Assembly: GCA_935421135.1 (NCBI GenBank)
Contig: OW285192.1
Coordinates: 14,919,001 to 14,983,000 of the forward strand
Origin: Bugulina stolonifera
Taxonomy: Eukaryota > Bryozoa > Gymnolaemata > Cheilostomatida > Bugulidae
DNA length: 64,000 nt
Direction of reading: 5' to 3'
Part shown: positions 39,009 through 52,275 of the stretch, piece after piece
Numbering within the stretch: position 1 is the stretch's first letter
Layout of the letters: the number at the start of each line of letters is the position of its first letter
The notes under the pieces: generated by a model
Database searches by the model: none
The model's input: only the letters and a program-made list of their open reading frames with translations
Told to the model about the DNA's origin: nothing
Position numbers and translations under genes: made by a program

Positions 39009-42000
39009 ATGCCGTTGATCACTCGGTGCTGCTTCTCAAAGAATCTCAGAAATGGAACAATTGCCTGTGCAGTGTGGTCGTTGGTATGATATGCATATAC
39101 TATACAGTATATTATATTTGCGTAATCTAGTCTACCATCTATCCATGTAGCTACCATTAGGTCAAAGACCTTGCTTGTGCCGGTTTCACAATGCTATTAG
39201 GCAAATATATACAAACATAAACACAACCAAACAAGTTGTATTTCTATCTCTGTTACTTCTGATGGAAATAGCATGGAATATGGTGCAGTATATCATGTGT
39301 CACTATGACTACTACAGTGTATTGTGTTATATTCAGATACACTGTGTCTTCTCCCTTGGTCTCAGTATTAGTGACATAGTCGCTCTATCAGCTACACCAT
39401 CCTCATATGACTATCCTCGCAGCAAAGAGAACAACACTGAGAGTAAGTCCGCATCTACATATTGTACATGTGTATAGCACCTTCGAATATATGGGCGTTG
39501 TATTATATCATTATATTTCAGACATCCTACTCTATAACCATTAGTTGTGCACATTTTTCTAAAACATGAAAGATTCACAATGCACTAATATTGAACTTTC
39601 ATTCAAGACAAAAAGTGGGACTTGGGATAGTGGCAGACATTTTAATGGCCTTTTAAATGTTCATGGGACTGGTGATGTCTAGGAATGCTGTCTTGTCAAG
39701 TAACTGGAACTAGGGGAATCAACTAATAATAATTATTATTGCTATCTCAAGTTATACAATTGTATATTGATAGAACTTTAGGTAATACTGTATCTTTTCT
39801 CTGTCTGTTTCAGCTCTGCTTGTGCTCTTTTGGGCAAGTCTGATCGTCTCCTTTTTCACCTCTTTAGCCTCTATACTTCTGCTCATTGCTGTGATCAAGG
39901 TGAGGTCTACTAACTGCACCCTATATACATATATATAATGTAGTTGTATTTTGCAGTGTGAACCTATTCTAGTTCAGTGGTGATAAACATTAGACACTTT
40001 CAAAGCAGGTTCAGTTAGTTAAAAGTGGTTTGGGAAAGTGGTTCAGTTAGCCTGTTTTGTGTGGACAAGCACATTGAAACTATAAAATTATTCCAAATGA
40101 AATTACTGGAAATTAGGCAAGTTAGAAAAGGGTTCACAGCATTAGTCTTGTTCTACTTTCAGCGCTTTAAAAGGTAAATTTTTACTGATATTACTAATAA
40201 CCCAGATTTTGCGAAAAAGCCTTGGTGTTAGCAGTTTATGTCCAAGTCTTCAAAAGTTCCTATTCTTATAATGCAAGAAACTTGATTATTTCCCTCAATC
40301 TTCCAGCAGCGTATAAGCCATACCTTACACAGTACCAATATCTAAATTCTAACTGCAATACAAGATAGATTTTGGTCAAGTGTGTCTGGAATGGCTTGAT
40401 TCACCACAAGTTGTGCAATGTTGTTTTTTATTTATCAGCATCAATTTGTAATTAGCAATTAATTCTCTGTTTGTCACTTTGTAGTCACATGCTAAGTTGA
40501 TGGTCCCATGGCTTGTGATGGTGGCAATGCAGATCCTTTTTGATGCTGCTGGGATTGTCTTTCAGATCATGATAAATGGATTCTCTAAAATACTCATTGG
40601 CATCCTTCTTGTCTGGATAATATTTACTCTTATTAATGTATGTATAAATACATGTATGCTCTACTCTAGTTCCTCCTAGCTCCTCCTACTCAACTCTAGC
40701 TCCACCTACTCAACTCTAGCTCCTCCTACTTAACTCTAGCTCCACCTACTCAACTCTAGCTCCACCTACTCAACTCTAGCTCCACCTACTCAACTTTAGC
40801 TCCTCCTACTTAACTCTAGCCCCTCCTACTTAACGCTAGCCCCTCCTACTTAACTCTAGCTCCTCCTACTCAACTTTAGCTCCTCCTACTCAACTCTAGC
40901 TCCTCCTACTCAACTCTAGCCTCTCCTACTCAACTCTAGCTTCTCCTAGTCAACTCTAGCTCCTCCTAGTCAACTCTAGCTCCTCCTACTCAACTCTAGC
41001 TCCTCCTAGTCAACTCTAGCTCCTCCTACTTAACTCTAGCTCCTCCTAGTCACTTATTTAGCCCATACTGATATAATCCCTTCTATACTAGTTTCTACAC
41101 TATCTCCTCCTCCCCCATTCTCTGACTGGTTTTACTTTAGCCTATTCTGTACTTTCTTGAATGCTTCAGAGTTGAGATGTTCAACAATACTCAACTAAAT
41201 AGGACCAGTCATGAAGTGCTCCCATCCCAGTTATTTATACATGTACCCATTAAAGTACATGACTACATTTACCACAGCTATTGCAGCAGCCATTGCTAAT
41301 GTATACTAAAATACTGTAACATTGGGCTATTCTATTACCATTAGTGTCATTATAGGCTCATAGCGCACATATTATCTTTCTTTGAATCACAATCATAAAG
41401 TATTATTGCTGGACAGTGGACAGAAATACTACCTGTACATGTACAATATGCATATATTATAATGTGCTCTACATAACACACTGCATATTGTGTTGTACTA
41501 CCATGTACTTATGTAGGTAGTGTAATGCAATGCTGGTGTTTACCAGCAAGCACTAGCTACTGGAATATGAACTACTATTTACATAGTATGTACATTTGTA
41601 CATTTATTGACAATAAAGAGTATATCGGTATTTATCTTCTCTTGTGTGTTATGTGTTGCAGAGCCTCACTATATTGTATCTATATTATATCTGCGTGGTT
41701 ATTTTGCAGATATATTGTGCGTTGTGCGTGCTTTCCCATTATCAAGAGGTGAAGATGGGCAGAGGCAGACCATCAGACTATTTGGGAGCAAATGTATGTT
41801 CTGTTCTATAATACTATATTATATTAGGCCTACATACATGTATATATACACTATATATGTACTCCGTATAGTATAACATAATATATTCTATTCTGTGACA
41901 CCATATACACGTACATCTATATGTGCACTGTTACTGTATAGGGTATGTTCTATTTATCTATTATATACTTTTATATACACATATCTACTGTTTCAAACAG

Positions 42001-43936
42001 TATAACATGTTATATATACGCAGGCTTATTATCTACAGCATATATTACATGCATATACTATAATGATGTTCTCTATATGCAGTCATGCACAATGTGTGTT
42101 GTATTCTGTAGTAATCTGTAATAAATTGCATAGTTTTTACATGCATGTCTATAGTATAAACTTTACACTAAGCTGCTTATGTACTCCCAGTGTTATTCAC
42201 TTGTGTAAGGAGGGAGTGTAAAGTGGACTTAAAGGTTAGGTCTACTCTACAGCCTGTAATTCTATGTGCCTTTAGAATTATCGCTCTACAAATACTCTCA
42301 ACAATTGAAAGGTTTACTATTCTAACTGGCTTTTAATACAATGAGCACATGTTTTTGAACCTGTAGACCTGCTATTACACATGTGGGAAATATGAAAGGC
42401 ACTTGCATATTTTGCTGGAGTTTTTCATTATAAATTTTAGTAATTGATAGTATGATAAACAATTGCATTGTATTGTACCGTATAACATTGTATAATATGT
42501 TATAGTGGCCATATACAGTACACAATTTATTGTTTAGTTTGGACTATGTTTGACTTATATACTGCAACTTTACTAACACTAGCTTGACAATTGTTAGTAT
42601 TAACAATCGCAATGAAATGTTGTAGAGAAATGTGCGCTATGTGGCCGAGGTACAACATGTACACATTGGTGATCCTTCTGTCAACTATGTGGCATCACAA
42701 CACACTGTCTACTCCTTCCACTCCCAGAATCTGTTTGATAGCGAAGGCAAGGAGACTCCTAAGCCAATGAATGGAGGCCCTACAGCACTCAGTCAGTGTA
42801 ATGGGCGTGTATTGGAACTGCGACCAGTGGCATCTTTGCCTGCTAATATGGATACCAGGTATGTACTGGTTGATTATCTCAGTTTGTAGTTTACAGACTG
42901 AGTGTATGATGCTGTCAACAATAATGTGAAATCATTATTTGCTGAATGCTGGGTTATCAGAGGCCATTTCAAAATTAATATTTACCGAATTTGGTGCATT
43001 GGCGTATATTAGTCTAGTGAGTTTTAAACCTTCATGATTAAAAGTCTGGTGTATGAACTACATTGTACCGTTTACTCTACTGAATGATAATAATATTCCA
43101 ACTGCGATTGGAGTTGTCTTACCTCCAACTTGGCTAAACATGGCTGCACATGTCAAATGGAGTGTAACATCCAATGATTTTATAATATAATATTGAAGTA
43201 TAAGGGTAACAGCTCCTAACTGAAGATCGCTTTCGTTACAGTAATGTTATGCTATAGATATGGAAGGGCGTACAGTATTTGTAGCTTGGCAGCCTATCTA
43301 TTGAACAATGCTGCCATAGTCTCATCATTTACCATTGTACTGCGCAGGTAGATGATTCTTAGCTAATGACGCCCTTTAGATTCTTCTCTGGTAAACCTTT
43401 TGAGACTTGTCATTTGTTTACTAAATAGCTGTGTCAACACGAACAACCTTGTAGCCTATATGACGCTACTATTTATAAAAGCAACAGCAAGGTTATATTA
43501 TGCAGTATCATAAATGTATGTATTTTATACATTATCCTTTAGGTTTGGCCTAGGAGGTAGTAACTACACAGGCAGCATTGAGATGAAAGTTGTAGACTCT
43601 ATCCCAGTCACTGTAGACAAACGTAACCTCATTCCCTACAATGGGAACTTGGATGTTGGGCCGGTTGGAGGTAAGAGACCTCGTAGATTTAGAACAGTGT
43701 CGGAGTCTGCAGTCAGGCAGCCTATGATTAAAGATGTAGTGGATACAGTTTATACAAACAGCCTGCAGGATATAGCGGAGAGAAATAAGGAGTCGGCTGC
43801 CCCTGCAGCAGATAATAGTAGTAATGGTGACAGTGACTCATCTAGTGGTGGTGCCAAATCTAAAGCATCAACATATTCTGTGGGTGGCGAAGAGACCACC
43901 CCACTAACAGACCCAGAACATGAACACAACTCATAG
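39009..43936 (+). CDS. Four-transmembrane protein, LAPTM/pasiflora-like, copy 1 (376 aa)
   Basis: Exons 39009-39083, 39337-39442, 39814-39899, 40485-40637, 41710-41793, 42626-42858, 43543-43936; phases 0,1,0,0,0,2. It starts MPLITRCCFSKNLRNGTIAC, with an N-terminal Cys pair as in LAPTM-type proteins. Four hydrophobic segments follow: around exons 1-2, in exon 3 (SLIVSFFTSLASILLLIAVI), in exon 4 (PWLVMVAMQILFDAAGIVFQ) and at the exon 4/5 border (LVWIIFTLINIYCALCVLSH). The last ends in HYQEVKMGRGR, a motif shared with its tandem paralogue. The hydrophilic tail of over 200 residues is Ser/Asp-rich. Exon 2 was chosen by alignment with the paralogue, because an in-frame extension upstream is not supported. 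The four-pass layout resembles animal LAPTM and DUF4728/pasiflora membrane proteins; exact family and role are inferred and uncertain. A non-coding exon is likely upstream, because an acceptor lies 18 bp before the ATG. Confidence 0.82.
40663..41052 (+). repeat. 20-bp pyrimidine-rich minisatellite, about 19 copies
   Basis: Units of CTCCTCCTACTCAACTCTAG with variants (CCACC, CTTAACT, CCTAGTC) in strict 20-bp register, in intron 4 of the copy-1 four-pass gene. It starts about 25 bp after the donor at 40637. Strongly C/T-rich on the transcribed-sense strand. Confidence 0.95.
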
Positions 43937-46900
43937 TCACTGTGTAATCTATATACATGTACATGATGTATTATAATATCTCAATCTTACATACTTCTAG
44001 CTTCTTATCGTATTTTGTTGTTCGTTTGCATTTACTGGAACTATCGAGTTAGCCATTTGACACTGAATAATGTAAGCATACTTGCAGTAGCCAAGTACTG
44101 AAATTATGGCAATTTTATTATCCGTTCTTATTTATTTTGTGGAGTGGATGCTTTCTGCCCAATTAGGTTCATAAATAATTTGAACATGTTGAATGCCTTT
44201 TGCCAAATGACTAACAGTATTTTAAGGGTATAAGTTCATGTTGATCAAGGTAGATCGCTATAGTATCCATTATATCTATCATGTGACCAATCATTTCTAT
44301 ACAATCACTAGCCATGGCTATATCAATATTGTGCTCTTATCTTTATAATATACATTTTATGTTCAATATACCTACTGCATATGTATTTTATCATGTAACT
44401 TTATGCAATATGCTTTTATTATTGTCTTTTTGTTATAAAAATATTGGAGTAGTTGACAAGTTTTATTATTGCATAATGAGTGAAAACTTTTAGCATGTAA
44501 ACTTATTCATTTTATTTTTTTCACAAGTGGTAGCTCTCTAGGCTTAGAGAACCAAAGTTCTTTACACAACACTGCTAATCATTTTATACAGTTCCTTATC
44601 TTATTTTTATTTAGATGTACATTTTATATTATGAGTACAATTTCTCCACTTACCTTGACTAACATTACATCATTGATTACCTGTAGAGCTACAATGTGTG
44701 TATGATCTTGGTCATACATGTACATGTATGTGCAACTCCTACCAGTTTGAATTCTATTCATCAACATCCAGTTATTTGGCGGTGTGTGATTGTTCCTTGA
44801 ATAAAAATTCTTTGTATATGCTTTGATCAAATAGCTTTTCTATTTCATATCTAATCTACTCACAGGAATATTTATTACCCCAAACTTCTAAACAGTGGAG
44901 AGTACAAAATTTGAATTGTAACATGCTCAAGAATGATTTTATGGACTGTTAGTTGTCTCCTCTTACTTGGAATGCAGTGCTTTCTGGCGATCCGCCAAGA
45001 TGATTTTCTTTTTGGCACTCGCCCAATATCGAGCTGTTTGTGCTTGAAATTCTATTGGTCAACGCATTGCACTGATGTCCACGCCACATCTTCTGTCACA
45101 TTTTGTACTATCCAGTTTTGCTAATGATAGACAGGTCAAGTTGCAATTTGTGTATTATCAAATATTTACGGGACGGTCGTTTTGTATTGTATACAATTCT
45201 ATAGGATCTTGGTCTAAAGAGTGGAGATCCGGATGGAATTTTCCACATTTTCAGGATTACACTTTTCATAACAAATACTTAAATTGCTGATTAAATTCAA
45301 AAGAGCAGTGTTTTAATTCAGATTCAGTTTAAAGAAATTCAATTAACTTAGTGCACGTTTAGTTCAGTTGTGACATTTTGCCATTAGGAATCCCAAATGG
45401 GACAAAAAAGTGAGAACTCGCATCAATTCAATAATAAGACATGTCTTAATAAATAATTACTAATCTATTATTATTTTTTTTATACGATAATAAATAAAAA
45501 GTGCTTCTCAATAATTCAGTAATTGTTATATCACTGTTATAAATTAAAAGTTTAAGAAGTTTGCAGTCTTATATTTATAATTAATAATGATAATTAGTCA
45601 TATATTATATTCTATATTGTGATATTAATTTTATATTGGTTTGGTAAAGCCACAAGTTATGCACTTGACTTGGTCAAGTCAAATTGACAGAGCTGTTGTT
45701 CTGAGAATTGAGCCAAGTACAACTAAAGTATTATGTTTTGCACTAAGAGGTACATGTACGAGTATCTTTTCACTTTGAGAAATCATCAAGTACAAGTACA
45801 AATCATCAAATACTAGTAGGAGTCAAGTACACTACAGTGTTGTAATTGCTGTTGTAATTGTAAATGCTGTAAGAATGTATGTCATGTACAATTATATCAG
45901 CTGTAGCTATCACTACAGCACTCAGCTTAGTTGTGGGCTTAATTACAGCTTGGGTAATAGTTCTAAATCGATGTCTAACCAGAAAATTCTCAATAATATA
46001 ATCATAATATCCATCTCTACCCCATGACAGAGTGTAGTATTGGCTGTTAAAAATACGCATAGCAAGCACAAGTACAAGCAAGTACCAGCTTTGTCAAGTA
46101 AGTACAAGTACAATAGAATTTTTTGAACAAGCAAGTACAACTAAGTACCAAGTATTTTCAAAACATACTTATAGGTTTACTCGAGTACAACCACTCTGCA
46201 GATTGATATGTAAATCCAAGTCAAGTCAGCAAGTAGGTAAGTCCAAAGTCAGCTTGACTTGATTGGCAAGCCAAGTTAAAACTGCGACTTGGATTTAGCT
46301 CTGATTATGTAGTATCTTTCTTGTAAGCAAATTTGTTTATGGTCAGCCAGAAACTTGGCTCCACATCTGTACAAATAGCCCTTCCCTGACTAATGCACTC
46401 AATCACCTAGTACAGTGGACAGAGATAGTAACTACTACACGAGCTCGACTTCCTCAAAGAAAAGTGAGCAGTACATATATTATTACTAGTTGTAACTGTT
46501 ATTGATAAATATAAAGTTACAAAAATAATAATGATAACTATGCTATACAATTATTAGATGAATAGTTTCTAAATCTTCTATTTCCACCTTAATTTATTTT
46601 TCATTTTGATTTTTGGGAATCTACTGTAGATCTACAACAACTAGATCTAATAGGTGTCTTCGCGACCTCTTGGACGGACCCGGGTCGCAAATAAAATTTA
46701 CAAGATGGCCGTCCGACTCAGGTCAGAAGGGCTATTGGCCTGGGATTTTGCTTGGCTGGACGAAACCATCCCTAGCTCATCGGCACACCTGATTTCTTCG
46801 CACGAAAACGAGGATTTTGCTTTTGGCCCAGGCCGGTGTGTTCGCGACCCTGTGACAGATGTGTGCCGGAAAATATTTTTGTCAATCGGCCTGGGTTTGA

Positions 46901-47589
46901 AGCTTGGGTCGCGAAGACACCTAATGTTACCAGCTTGAGAATATCATTTGCATACTAGATTTATTTCTAATATAGGCTATATATGTAGCTAATATAGATA
47001 TGTAGCTAACCACATGGGTCCTCAATTATATATGCCCCAATGTGTGTGTGGTGTAGATTGGTCAAAGCATATGTGCAGTAACCAAATGCTTTCTGAACAG
47101 TCAAATAAGGAAGTAGTAATAATGATTATCATTAATAATAGCAGAAACTACTTGTTGGGGGTCTTGGTACTCAACCACTTCAGAAATATTGAGATTGGTC
47201 GTTATTTTGTCTCTATCCAGTGTTTAGGTCCCGTCATAGGAGAGGTACCAAAATATGCCCAACAGTAGTCAGCTGTTAGTTTTACCAGTCAAGTAATTAA
47301 AAAGATTAAAATTTGGCATAAGTTTGGCATCAATAAAATATTTTTTTGTGAATATTACACTATTAGGCCTATTTTTTGGCCTGTTGAGACCTATTTCCCC
47401 ATTTACTCGATCAACTGTCAGACAAATCATTACTTATAAAACGCTCACTCAAAATGGTGTATTTGTAACCGATTCTGAATTCTAATTCAGTTTATCACTT
47501 TGGCATTTATCATGGTGACTAATTTCAGTCCTATAGAAGTTGTGATCTGTGACACTACAGAGATATCCTCAGTCTAACAAGATTTGGAC
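43937..47589. other. Spacer between the two four-pass genes
   Basis: About 3.7 kb. I see no gene. It holds AT-rich stretches (45400-45650), a degenerate AAGTAC-rich tract (about 45650-46290) and the complete MITE at 46652-46922. Short open frames within it look random. The promoter of the second paralogue should lie at its right end. Confidence 0.6.
46652..46922. mobile_element. Complete 271-bp MITE with 16-bp terminal inverted repeats
   Basis: Ends are AGGTGTCTTCGCGACC and its exact reverse complement GGTCGCGAAGACACCT. AAT flanks both sides, suggesting a 3-bp target duplication. The interior is GC-rich compared with its surroundings. A 94-codon open frame crosses it but has no resemblance to a transposase. 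Related partial copies lie at 23973-24099 and probably 25402-25481. Confidence 0.85.
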
Positions 47590-47619
47590 AGTGTTTTGGA
47601 TATCATTCCTCGTGTCAAC

Positions 47620-50600
47620 ATGCCTATGATCAAACGGTGCTGTTTTTCCAAGAATTTGAAAGCGGGGTCAACTGCAGCTGGAATTTGGTCTCTTGTAAGT
47701 CATGCAAGTAGCCTACATATAGCGTCGGTTTATGAGATATCCCTAATAGATAGGTAAACAGTCTAGTGTATTATTTACTACGTTCAATAATCATGTAGGG
47801 TGTATATTTTATACTACAGATAAGCCACTCTCAATATCTACATGTACTTTGTATGTGTTTACTGCAGGTATGGTGCGTTTATGTTTTGAGTATCAGTGTT
47901 TTCGGTCTTGTTCAATTTGTACAAGACGCTGGTACTGAGACGGGCATTAAAGAAATAGGTACTGTATTTTAGCATAACCATGTACATCATGTGCTATACA
48001 TGTTGTAGCTATGTTGATAACTCAGTTCATAGAGCAACTAACAACTGCTTTTGCCTGCAAACCAAAGTTGTAATGTATTTGAAAGTTAAAGATGTCACAT
48101 CGTAAAATTAACTTTTTCTTTATACCCATTGCGTTGGTAGCAAGTTGTTTTCAGTTGATCAATTACATTGTGAAAGATAGCATCGCCTAGCCTGGGTTCC
48201 AAACCCACCAAACTAATGGGAAAATATACATTTGCCAGGAGCATTTAGCTCAATTGTAATTACCTGTTAACCCAACTACCCACCCATTTTTTTTGGGGGG
48301 GGGAGGGGGCTTGAAACCCAGGCTGGGTAAGACTCTACATCTTCAACTAACCTATCTTAAATACCTAACAAGAATGAGCACTCGGCGGTGCACAAGCTGC
48401 ATAGCAGTAAACCTGCACTTTACCTGTATGGCAGTATTACACACACTTTCACGTCTATGAATTGAAAAGCATAGCGCATGCATGGTCGACCAAATTTTAT
48501 TTTGCACCAGCTTAATTACTAATCATTAATGTGTTATTGACACCATTTGGATGCATACAATTTTATCTTTTGCTACTGCAATAAATTGTTAGAAGTAGTG
48601 TACATGTAGCCTATGTATCAACTGCCTAGTAAATAATGTATCCCAATGTAGCTACTGTTCTTAACTTGGATAAGAATGAGGAGTGAGCCTATGTTCCACA
48701 GTCCACATTCTCACAATGGATGTTGGAGCCCAGGCTATGTTGTATAAAACTATGCCAGTCCATGGGTTTACAAATTCATGGCTGTGATTGTACACGAGGG
48801 CCGATGTTATTCATATAACTTGCAGAATATATCATTATATACTTTTATAAATGTTGTACTTTTCCTATTTATTGTACAAACCTGACTTTAATGTATGAAG
48901 AGGTATTTTGAACATAGCTTATACGTCTACATAACTGTGAGCTCTACTTTGTTCTCACTAATTTTGATAATGAGACTTGTTTTTCTTCAATATGTTCTCT
49001 GTTTTTAGTTTTACATGTAGATGTGCTAATATGGGTGACATTGTGCCTCTCGTTCCTCACATTTCTATCGTCAGTGATCCTCATATTTGCTGTATTCAAG
49101 GTACATGTTATTACCATATGATAACTTTCTAAGCATATCATAGGATACAGTACACATGGTTTGGAATGTACATGATTTGTTGTCTTCTGATTTGCAGTCG
49201 AACAACTTGTAGTAAAGTACTACAGACATTGCCTATCCATTTCTAAATACAATATGTATGATAACATCTGCTAATGATTAACATTGATTATGTTTTGCAC
49301 ATGCCAATTGTGGAATTTGATCTAGTGTGATATTGAAGCTTTAATATATTACAGTTCAGTAAATCTTGGACATGTACACAACTACATGTACATGTATGTC
49401 ATTGTTGCTACTGACTGGCCAACATGCTTGCATTTGTGTAGCATTGCTGTATTTATGTGTTTGTTTTAATTGATGTAACTGGTGTTACAATAGTTGATTT
49501 AATTAAATTAAATACTTGTATATAGATCATGATTGTACAATATATAATCATTATTATGATCATTTATGTACATGTACATGACTACATATCATAATAGTAA
49601 TGTTGTGTTGTTTATATGCATAGTACACTGTATATGCATGTAGCTATTATATTATAAAATTTTATTATTATTATGTACATGTTCAAATGTCCATGGCATA
49701 GATAGATGTATGAAAAATGATGCCGGATATTAATCTCTTTCCAGGAGAATGCTAGGCTGATGATACCATGGGCTCTTCTTGTACCAATATTAACTATTCT
49801 TGAAGTCTCTATAACCATTACTTTTATACTGATCAATGGTTTTAAACCAAGTGTCATTGCTGCTCTACTTGTCTGGTTCATCGTATCAATAATCAACGTA
49901 AGTGGACCATGATTTGTGCATGTATGTGCGTATGTAAAAGTGTTCCTTCGTATATGTAACCTACATACATGCATGTATATGTGTTCCAATATTATTAGGT
50001 TATATGTGTGATGACATACATGTATAAATGCTAAATACGCTCAATGCAATGATAACATTAGCAACACATGAGATTTTGTGGACATATTTTAATGTTGGCA
50101 TTAGTAGTACTAGGTTGTATACATGCTATTATATAGGTATGTAGATGCTTGTTGTAGTGAAGGTGAAGTTAACACAGTTATCTGCTATTGTTTTAGATAT
50201 ATTGTGAACTATGTGTAATTTCTCACTACCAGGAAGTCAGAGTTGGAAGGGGGCGTATAGAAAACTATCTAGGACTTGCAAGGGTATGATTAAAATCAGG
50301 GGTAGATAAAGTTATTGCAGCTGTATGAAAATTCTGTTTTCCTTATGAAAGTTTTATCTGCAGATTGACAAATACCGATACAGTCTCAAAGCAAACTAAA
50401 TATTTGAGGGATGAGCTTATTGTAAGGAAAAACAACTCTTCAACTATTCTGTTATTATATATTGTGCATGATAAATAGCAATGAGCATGCTCACAAGGTT
50501 CCTCCTACCAGCAAATTGGTAATTGACTGCATTTTAGTCTCAGAAATTTCGAAATTGTTTAATTTAAAATGTTGGAATTTCTACCGCTGTACTACATGTG

Positions 50601-52275
50601 TGTTTTTATTGCCAGAATGAAAGAGTTGGTCATACCATGTGACGAATGACGTATATACAGTATATTTTAAATTTTATAGTAAGTTGATGCCTCACTAAAA
50701 ATATACTGGATGCAAGAAGGTTTAATTACCATTAACTAGGTTTGGATGGATCTATTTAGAAATAAACTTTCACAATGTTAAAATTTCTCAAGCAGTTTTC
50801 AGGGAATTACTAGCGACTGACTGCTAATATGTTGGGGCCATGGTTACAAGTATTTGTGGAACACCAGTGAGCATGCTCTATTATGATGTACATATAATAT
50901 CAACATGTATTGTTTCATTAATCGTAATTGTAAATAATTATAGAACTGTAGTAGTTCATAATCAATTCACATGCTTTAATTGAAAATTATGCCCTTTAAC
51001 TTTGGCTCATCTACCAAACAAAAAGTTCGCCCACCCCTGATTTAGATTATGCTTTATAATTATAAAAAATTGAAGTTTCTTCCCATCAGGTATTTGAAAG
51101 GCCACAGTGTAGCCTCATGTTACCGAATAGTAGCGGTAACATGAGGCTACACTGTGGCACAGCACTGTGCCCATACCACTAGCTACCTAGCACACCTGGT
51201 GACCCTAATGGGATACTGATCCTGTACTTCTGGTAGCTCAGAATTACAGCTGAATGAATGGCCTCTATAATAAATGGAATTGTAGTGAATGTATGACAGT
51301 GTTATACTAAACCATGTTATCAGATCTCACAGACCGCCAGACATAATAGACATGTACTTACTTACATGTACTTACTTACATGTACTTACTTACATGTACT
51401 TACTTATATGTACTTACTTACATGTACTTACTTATATGTACTTACTTACATGTACATGAATATATTGTAGAGGACATCTGCAGTACCACGGATGCAGATT
51501 GTAGAGTACAGTCACAATGCTAACTCAAGACTGATAGACTCAGAGCAAGCCATAGATGGTGCCAGTTGTGTTAGTCAGGAGTATACTAGTAATAACAACA
51601 TGTGCAATGGTGAAGGTATTCCACAAAGTGGTAGTGACCTAAGGCTTTCCCAGGGAGATGGTAGCCTCAGTTCTTCCACTAAACTATCAGACAAGTTTGA
51701 TGGTGATTATATGTATATGACATCTGAGGATAAGGTATCAATATGCAGGTAAATCAAGCTACAGTTGTACCTGTGCAAACAGTACTTGCAATGAGTTGGG
51801 TATATGTATCTAGGTTGTACTCAAAAGCTATAGCCATAGAAGTGGTCTACTCCCAATTGGTGACAGGATCTGTTTAGAAATAAAGGGCAAAAGTTGTCAT
51901 AGTTTTGTCTCCATGCTTTTGTCTTTTGCAAACCTAATGGTTATTAATGTAGAATTTGCAACTTGGAAAAACCCACAAGAATGAAATTGGCTTCTAAAAA
52001 TACATATATCATGTATTATACATGTAGCAACACTGTACATTTATACAATAAAATTACATGTATGTTACATTGTGTTGTAGTATTCCTGTATTATAGGATA
52101 TAATATACGGTTATAGCTGTTACTTTTACATGTGCTTTACAGTGAGCTTCTGGAGAAAGAAAACCCTGCAAAGATGGAAGAACTGGGTTCATTTAGAACA
52201 TGTGGGGCTCATGGTGCTGTTATTAGTGTAACTTCAGATAGCAATACTTGTCAAACCAATAATATAGGAGATTAA
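47620..52275 (+). CDS. Four-transmembrane protein, LAPTM/pasiflora-like, copy 2 (302 aa)
   Basis: Exons 47620-47694, 47868-47958, 49009-49100, 49745-49897, 50197-50283, 51471-51748, 52143-52275; phases 0,1,0,0,0,2, identical to the upstream paralogue. It starts MPMIKRCCFSKNLKAGSTAA. Membrane segments lie near WCVYVLSISVFGLVQFV, in TLCLSFLTFLSSVILIFAVF, in PWALLVPILTILEVSITITF, and in AALLVWFIVSIINIYCELCV, which runs into ISHYQEVRVGRGR. The hydrophilic tail is shorter (about 135 residues) and has diverged completely from copy 1, whereas the four-pass core aligns throughout. A coding-free leader follows an acceptor near 47551. AATAAA at 52611-52616 is a plausible polyadenylation signal. Role unknown; vesicle or plasma-membrane location is inferred from topology only. 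Confidence 0.84.
48189..48329. mobile_element. Small MITE with AGCCTGGGTT ends
   Basis: About 140 bp in intron 2 of the copy-2 gene. The left end is AGCCTGGGTTCCAAACCC; the right end reverse-complements to AGCCTGGGTTTCAAGCCC, two mismatches over the end. The interior includes a poly-T/poly-G tract. No coding capacity. Confidence 0.65.
51101..51158. repeat. 25-bp perfect inverted repeat, 8-nt loop
   Basis: Arms 51101-51125 (begins GCCACAGTGTAGCCTCATGT) and 51134-51158 are exact reverse complements around AATAGTAG. In intron 5 of the copy-2 four-pass gene. The transcript could fold into a stable hairpin. Confidence 0.9.
51351..51456. repeat. 14-bp minisatellite, about 7 copies
   Basis: Units ACATGTACTTACTT with ACATG/ATATG variants, ending about 15 bp before exon 6 of the copy-2 gene (acceptor at 51470). 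It occupies the place where a polypyrimidine tract and branch point would be expected. Confidence 0.9.

Noticed and set aside
46654..46938. 94-codon open frame
   Set aside because: Lies wholly within the 271-bp MITE and has no transposase-like features.
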